A DNA stretch of 64,000 bases, from positions 9,424,001-9,488,000 of the forward strand of contig NC_059478.1 in the NCBI RefSeq assembly GCF_018139145.2. The letters run 5' to 3'. Every line of letters begins with the position of its first letter. Within the stretch, counting starts at the first letter, position 1. The notes beneath the pieces were generated by a model. That model had not been told where the DNA came from and did no database searches. It saw only the letters and a program-made list of their open reading frames with translations. The DNA comes from Gymnogyps californianus. Taxonomy: Eukaryota; Chordata; Aves; Accipitriformes; Cathartidae. This document shows positions 59,293 to 64,000 of the stretch, piece by piece. The translations under genes were made by a program, and so were the position numbers.

Positions 59293-59298
59293 TTTATT
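59293..59298 (-). terminator. GLRX2: GLRX2 poly(A) signal candidate
   Basis: AATAAA on the minus strand about 375 bases beyond the GLRX2 stop. A second one lies at 59,101-59,106. Either would fit a compact 3' UTR converging on the RO60 side. Confidence 0.5.
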
Positions 59299-59671
59299 GT
59301 AACTGTTGGAACAAAGCTAGAAAGCAAACTAATTGGCAGCAAAAAAATACAGGATTCTTCTTGTACAGTCTATACTTCTCTGAAGCATAGAATCAGGATG
59401 TAATAGCAATAAAATGACATCACTATCTCACACTTAGAGCCGCGAGAGTTACATAATGTTATTTATCACCATTTTGGTTGTGGTAAAGCTGAGGCAAGGA
59501 CACCAAGTAATTTGCCAAGTCCATAAAGTCTGTGTCAGAGAATGATCTATGATACAGAAATCCATGGCTTGAAGTTGTTGAGTCCAGCTGATGCAGTGTA
59601 TCTTTGTGATCTTCTACCTTGTCTGAAATTCTGTTTATACCAAGGAAGACTAAGCTAAGCTAGATGGCTGT

Positions 59672-59791
59672 TCAGGATTTTCTTTTCACTTGACATTGAT
59701 GAACTAATGGAAGCAGCTTGCCTTCCTCATGAAGCCTCCGAGTATCCATAGCACCTCCAACAAAAGCCCCATTGACAAACACTCTTGGGAC
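59672..59791 (-). CDS. GLRX2: GLRX2 coding exon 4 (last)
   Basis: 120 bases, residues 136-174 plus TGA: VPRVFVNGAFVGGAMDTRRL then HEEGKLLPLVHQCQVKRKS. It carries the cis-proline, the GG of the glutathione site and C168. Acceptor TTGATAG. Confidence 0.95.
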   Translation of the reverse strand, partial: VPRVFVNGAFVGGAMDTRRLHEEGKLLPLVHQCQVKRKS

Positions 59792-62680
59792 CTATCAAGA
59801 AAATGAAAATTGCATTAGTTACTTCTTGGAAAAAAGATAAAAATCTAAGCAAGCCTACGTGGACTCTAGTATACACACAATAGTTATGTTCTTACATATG
59901 CATATTTAATATTACTGTACAACTCGTACGTTTCCATAATATTTAGAGAGAGGGGAAACTTTGTTCATGTGCCCCTCAAAAGTGGGATAAAGTCACTGTA
60001 TGGGAGATTGTAATAAATTAAAATAATTGAGTCAAGTGAGACTATGTAAAATTAAGAAATTACAAGGTAAGTGTTAAACACAATGGATTAAATACCCATA
60101 ATTAAATACCCATACAAATGAGAACTGACTTTGATACTTCAATTATCTTAGTAGCAGTATGGAAAAGATCAGCTCAGAGGGATAGCCAGAGGGCCTCAAG
60201 AGGAAGAGACGGTACAGAACCCTTCTGCATTACCTTGTCTTTAATTTAGGAGCTTGTATCCCAAGTTTACTGGTCTCAAAAAAATGAAGAACTTGATATG
60301 GTCATAACCCATGAGGAACGCCTGTAGTGTAAGTTCTTACTTTGCTTGTTACAGGTAAGAAAAAGTACTTACTGTTCTGCCACCAGTCATCTGTTCAAGA
60401 ACGTCCTGGAAATTACTTCCATTTGTATTCCTGTCCAGTTCTACAGCTGTATAATTTACATTCATACCCTCAAAAAGGTTTTTTGCCATTTTGCAGTAGG
60501 AGCATGTTGTTTTAGAGAAAATCACCACACAGTTGTCTGAAACAATCTCCTGTATGCTCAAAAGAATGTTCAAGTCAGTGTATTTTAACAGCATCGAACA
60601 GTCATGAAAACAAACACAGAAGTTAAAATTCTGCTATTATGGTAACAGATACAGGAAAATTACTCGCTGTAAAAGGCTTTGAGGTATTTTTAACAGGGAC
60701 AACTGAGGAGTTCGCAGCCATGCTACAGCAATGGCTGACTACTTCTGAAGAATCTTCCAAAACACTGTACTTTATTCTCAGTTTTTTAAGGTAAAGTGAA
60801 AAGCTAGTTTGACTTCTAAATTTTCCCTACTTCCAATCTAGAGCCACAAGAATCTTAAGGCGAGGAACGAACTACTTTTCTTTAAAAACAAGGAGCAGAA
60901 CAGTGACTTCTGTCAAGGCATCTGTCAAGAAGATATCATCACCTGTATGGCGGGTGCAAAACATATCCACCCTACATTTGTTTTGAAGACTTCCATGGTG
61001 GCCTAGCACCTCCTTTAGGGATGCGTCACATACTTTCGTATCAGAATAAAAATTGCTTCCTACCTGGCTACCAAGAAAGTCAGACTCTCAACCTCAAAAA
61101 GTGCAGTTGCACGTGGCCAGATCCCAAAGAGCATCTGCACACAAGTGCAGTAGACAGTGAGGCACAACTTCAGCAGTTTGCAGAACTACATGGAAGATAA
61201 AGTGACTTCTCCTGCTCCACTTCAGCTTTTCAGTAAATGGTATGCTCTATCCTTTGAGTAGAATACATGCTATCAGTTAAAACTTAGCAGTGTCTAACTT
61301 TCAGGAATGCTATAATCTTCTCGTGGGAGCAGAGAAAGAGAAGAGAGTTGGCATTAACGATCTCTACCAGAAGCACTGCTGGCACCTATGTATGACCTGC
61401 ACTTGGCTCCAAAACTGAGCAGAATGATTGCGGAGCATGTGGTATGACTGCCATGCAACGGTGCCAACCCTGAACCCTCTTTTGCTCTGCAGTCACAGAC
61501 CTCCTGCAGTCTGCCAAACAAGCTGCATCTCCTTGAATTACTTAGTACAGCTTTCCCTGTCCGTAAGGCAAATGGAATGTGCCAGCGGCAAGCAGAGTGA
61601 CAAAAAGGGTTCTGAGTGGCAGAAAGAAATACCCGTTCCTTTACTGTAAATTCAAGGTGATTTCAGGCTGTCATTTAGTATCAGTAAATTTACTTTAAAA
61701 AAACAACTTACTCTAAACTTCGTATCAGTCATTTTAGAAGGTTTAATCCCCGATGCTGATAGCAGTACTGAATTTGAGTAGAGGTCTGAAAAAACGTAAA
61801 ATGGATGCAGCCGAGGAAGATCAGGTTCCAAGGCTGCGGGTAAACACTGCTGCCAGTATTACTTAATAAACATAAGAATTGGGTTCAACATGCAGAACTA
61901 TTTACAGAATTTCTTTGTATGTATCAGAAGGGCTTTTAAGTAACTATGGCTTTTAGAAATGTTGAAAATAAGTAAGAATTGCATAAATAATGTTACCTGT
62001 ATTTGATTCACAGCAGCATCATTAGACAATCCTACAGAAGTAGGCAGACTATTCCCCATTCTAAAACTAAAAAGAAATTCAAGTCAGATATCAAGCTTTC
62101 AAACGACACATTTTATAATTCACAAAGTAAAGGTTGGCTTCATACTGTTCTGTTTAAATATTTGATGTGATTTCTCCATTACATGTAAGTTTACTTCAGC
62201 TGCAATACCTACAGTCATACTAGTTCTTACATGCCTGCAAGAAGATGAAAATAGAGATGGATGTTGCAGACTATAAGAATAACCAAAACGGCTGCCTTCA
62301 CGAGAGAAATACTTTTTTCCTAACGATAATACAGACACAAGTGTCAAATCTGACACCGGGCTGTATTCAACGTCACAACCCGACTCTAACAGAAGGGCCC
62401 ACGGTCGTTTTCATCAAAGGAGCGGGTCCCGCAGGCGCGCTGCTCCGCGGCCTGCACGTCCCGATGCCAGCCGGGTCGTCCGTCCCCCCGCCTCAGCCCC
62501 GGGGCGGCCCCGGCACCTGCCGCTCCGCTCCCCGGAGGGCCGCTCCTTCGCGGACGTGCGTTCAAAGGGCACGAAGACAGAAAGCAGGCCCCGTCCCCTC
62601 GGGCTCGACCCAGGCCCAAGGTCCCGGAGCCGGCGCAGAGCTCCCGCCGCCGCCCGCCGCTGCGCCCTCTGCAGGGCCAT
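59672..62680 (-). CDS. GLRX2: GLRX2, glutaredoxin 2, 4 coding exons
   Basis: Thiol-disulfide oxidoreductase that uses glutathione to reduce mixed disulfides; vertebrate GLRX2 can also bind a [2Fe-2S] cluster as a dimer. Coding exons on the minus strand: 62680-62517, 62060-61997, 60549-60373, 59791-59672, joining in frame to 174 residues (human precursor about 164). Residues 1-55 are Arg/Ala-rich with almost no acidic residues early on, as in a mitochondrial presequence. The glutaredoxin fold follows from about 77, with active site C92-S-Y-C95, the serine-containing version that permits cluster binding. TVP (135-137) supplies the cis-proline, and GG (147-148) lies in the glutathione site. The additional cysteine pair C83 and C168 has the same spacing from the active site as the human C28/C113 disulfide. 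The start ATG has a strong context (GCGGCCATGG). An in-frame ATG at exon 2 (62,059) would give a 119-residue form without the presequence. Confidence 0.94.
60373..60549 (-). CDS. GLRX2: GLRX2 coding exon 3, active site
   Basis: 177 bases, residues 77-135, EIVSDNCVVIFSKTTCSYC through EQMTGGRT. It contains C83 and the CSYC active site. Acceptor GCATACAG, donor GTAAGT. Confidence 0.97.
60550..61996 (-). other. GLRX2 intron 2 (1.4 kb)
   Basis: No coding sequence was recognised on either strand. It is slightly GC-richer than the surrounding spacer but shows no recognisable repeat. In human, alternative GLRX2 first exons are known; none could be identified here by sequence alone. Confidence 0.7.
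61997..62060 (-). CDS. GLRX2: GLRX2 coding exon 2 with internal ATG
   Basis: 64 bases. After completing arginine 55 it encodes MGNSLPTSVGLSNDAAVNQIQ (split here: MGNSLPTSVG and LSNDAAVNQIQ). The ATG sits one base into the exon; after splicing its context is CAGAATGGGG, with A at -3 and G at +4. Acceptor GTTTTAG, donor GTAACA. Confidence 0.92.
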
Positions 62681-63270
62681 GGCCGCCAAGAGGAAGGGGC
62701 GGGGCTTCTCCGCAGTCCTCACGGCGGTCCGACCCCTTTCGCAGGCCCCCGCACCGCCTCTCAGGGAAGCGTCGGGCTGCCCGCCGCGCTGCCGGTGTCC
62801 TGAGGCGCCGTGTGCCGGGCAGCGCCGCCCCGCCCCGCCCCGCGGCGGTGGGTCCCTCAGGTGAGGGCTCTGGTAATGGCGGTGTCGGAGGTGAAGGCGG
62901 CCCAGAGCGGGCTGCCGGGGGGGGGAAAGGAGCGCCTCCAGGGCGGGGAAGAAAGCGGTGCGGCGGCGCGGGCAGCTCCCGGAAGCGGTGGTACGGGGCG
63001 AGCGGCACCCGGCCTGCGAGGGCAGGCCCTGGGGGCGGGGGCGCCTGGCAGCCGCGGCGGGCTGATGTTCCCAGTTGGGATACAGGGGGTGACAGACTGT
63101 GTTTCTGAGGGAAAAACCGTTCTGGAATTGCGACGTGGGGGTAGCAAGGAGGCTCCGAAGCGCTCCTGTCGGCGGAGTGGCGGTTAGGAGAGGGAACAGA
63201 GCTGGGGTGGCTTTCTTGGAGGCCCCGGAGAGACTTGTGGTGCGGGGGGGAGGGCGGGGGTGGTCTCCTG
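62390..63270. promoter_or_regulatory. GLRX2: CpG-island promoter of GLRX2
   Basis: GC- and CpG-rich DNA covering GLRX2 exon 1 and extending about 600 bases upstream. A GC box (GGGGCGGGGC) lies at 62,696-62,705, only about 16 bases upstream of the start codon. Tandem CCGCCCC boxes lie at about 62,824-62,842. No TATA box is visible. The island may also drive divergent plus-strand transcription, but no CDC73 first-exon coding sequence is present in it. Confidence 0.8.
62517..62680 (-). CDS. GLRX2: GLRX2 coding exon 1, mitochondrial presequence
   Basis: 164 bases encoding MALQRAQRRAAAGALRRLRD and a further Arg/Ser/Gly-rich stretch to residue 54 plus two bases. The donor AG|GTGCCG is non-optimal after position +3, but it keeps frame with exon 2 and matches the position of the human leader/core junction. 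The exon lies in the CpG island. Confidence 0.8.
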
Positions 63271-64000
63271 CCTCTTGTGGCTGACTCCCAGGTGCTAAGG
63301 TTTCGGCAGTGCCTTTGTTTTGTCAAATGTAAAACTAATTTTAAATCTTCTCTGTCAGCATTTCAGTTGCCTGTTTGTCTTTACGTTTCTTTCCTGCGTT
63401 GCAGTTATTCAAATAGTCAGAAACTTACCCGTGAAACAGGAGCGTTCCCAGACAACAAATAATGTGTTAAAGGATAATGAACTCGTCCTGGTATCTGGGA
63501 AGTTATGCTTGCGGTGTGTTTGACTAATCCTGTAATATGTGGAATGTTTTTAGTGACTCCGGGAAAATTCGTTTTCTCTTCCTAAAGAATTAACGAATTT
63601 GGAGGCTTTACTTTATGTGGGGGTGTTGGTTTTTTTTCTTTCCTCAGACTGTCTAGTAAGAGCTGTTCAGCAATATTCTCTTGCTTCACCCCCACATAAC
63701 TTGCTACAGAGCCTGGATCACTGGTGAAAGATGTATGTCCTTCGCAGACCATACCTATTGAATATCCTCTGAGTCTCCCCACTGGGATCTAGACAAGAAT
63801 TTCAGTACTGCAGAAACTTCTCTGCCTCTCTCTTTGCTGAGAAGATAAGTTTTGCAGAGTTGTGCTCTGGATCACTGTTCAGTAGTCAGTCCTATGTTTT
63901 AAAATCAACTAATGTGTACTGTTTTGGTTTTGCTCACATATATATAAAAATGAATGTTGTTTATTCCGACACGGTATATCTTGCTCCTCCTGTATTATAA
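63271..64000. other. AT-rich sequence upstream of GLRX2, no gene seen
   Basis: By synteny CDC73 should follow on the plus strand, but no part of its highly conserved N-terminal coding exon was found before the window ends. Nothing else was recognised. Confidence 0.6.

Noticed and set aside
62681..62722. N-terminal extension of GLRX2 upstream of the ATG at 62,680
   Set aside because: The frame stays open, but the codon at 62,722 is GTG rather than ATG; the first ATG with a strong context is at 62,680.
62870..63110. Possible first coding exon of CDC73 (ATGGCGG at about 62,878)
   Set aside because: The encoded sequence does not match the highly conserved CDC73 N-terminus, so CDC73 must start beyond the window.
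62245..63326. Frames of 287 (plus) and 254 (minus) codons in the GLRX2 island
   Set aside because: Same composition effect; only the minus-strand frame joining 62,680-62,517 to exon 2 is supported by splicing and homology.

Overview
The window looks like vertebrate nuclear DNA, most likely from a bird or another sauropsid. It is AT-rich, has two strongly GC/CpG-rich promoter islands, and carries three intron-containing genes with GT-AG splice sites. The species was not identified. The sauropsid call is an inference from short introns (UCHL5 coding span about 19 kb, RO60 coding exons within 6.6 kb), low interspersed-repeat density and protein similarity. The gene order UCHL5(-), RO60(+), GLRX2(-) matches the conserved vertebrate block that in human lies on 1q31 between RGS2 and CDC73.

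Layout. Positions 1 to about 20,340 hold no gene I can support; this is the spacer beyond the 3' end of UCHL5. It contains a 58-base C run and one GC-richer insert-like segment at 9,120-9,640. UCHL5 (proteasome- and INO80-associated deubiquitinase) runs on the minus strand from 39,802 to 20,429 in 11 coding exons, with a poly(A) signal at 20,365-20,370. A CpG island at about 39,050-40,620 serves as a head-to-head promoter for UCHL5 and RO60. RO60 (Y-RNA-binding Ro autoantigen) is on the plus strand; all 8 coding exons lie at 45,376-51,964 and encode 538 residues. A spacer or 3' UTR region (52,000-59,290) follows and contains a short inverted-repeat element that looks like a piggyBac-type MITE. 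GLRX2 (glutaredoxin 2) is on the minus strand, 62,680-59,672, in 4 coding exons and convergent with RO60. A second CpG island (about 62,390-63,270) covers its first exon and upstream region. CDC73, the expected next gene, does not begin within the window.

All three reading frames could be joined across every coding intron without a stop or frameshift, and catalytic and ligand residues are intact, so all look functional. The three proteins act in different processes (ubiquitin editing, small-RNA quality control, mitochondrial/cytosolic thiol redox). Apart from the shared UCHL5/RO60 promoter, nothing in the sequence suggests that they form one pathway. I found no new multi-gene system here. The points most worth checking are a tandem NAGNAG acceptor in UCHL5, a possible GC-AG first intron in RO60, two alternative translation starts in GLRX2, the MITE-like hairpin, and very long poly-C tracts.
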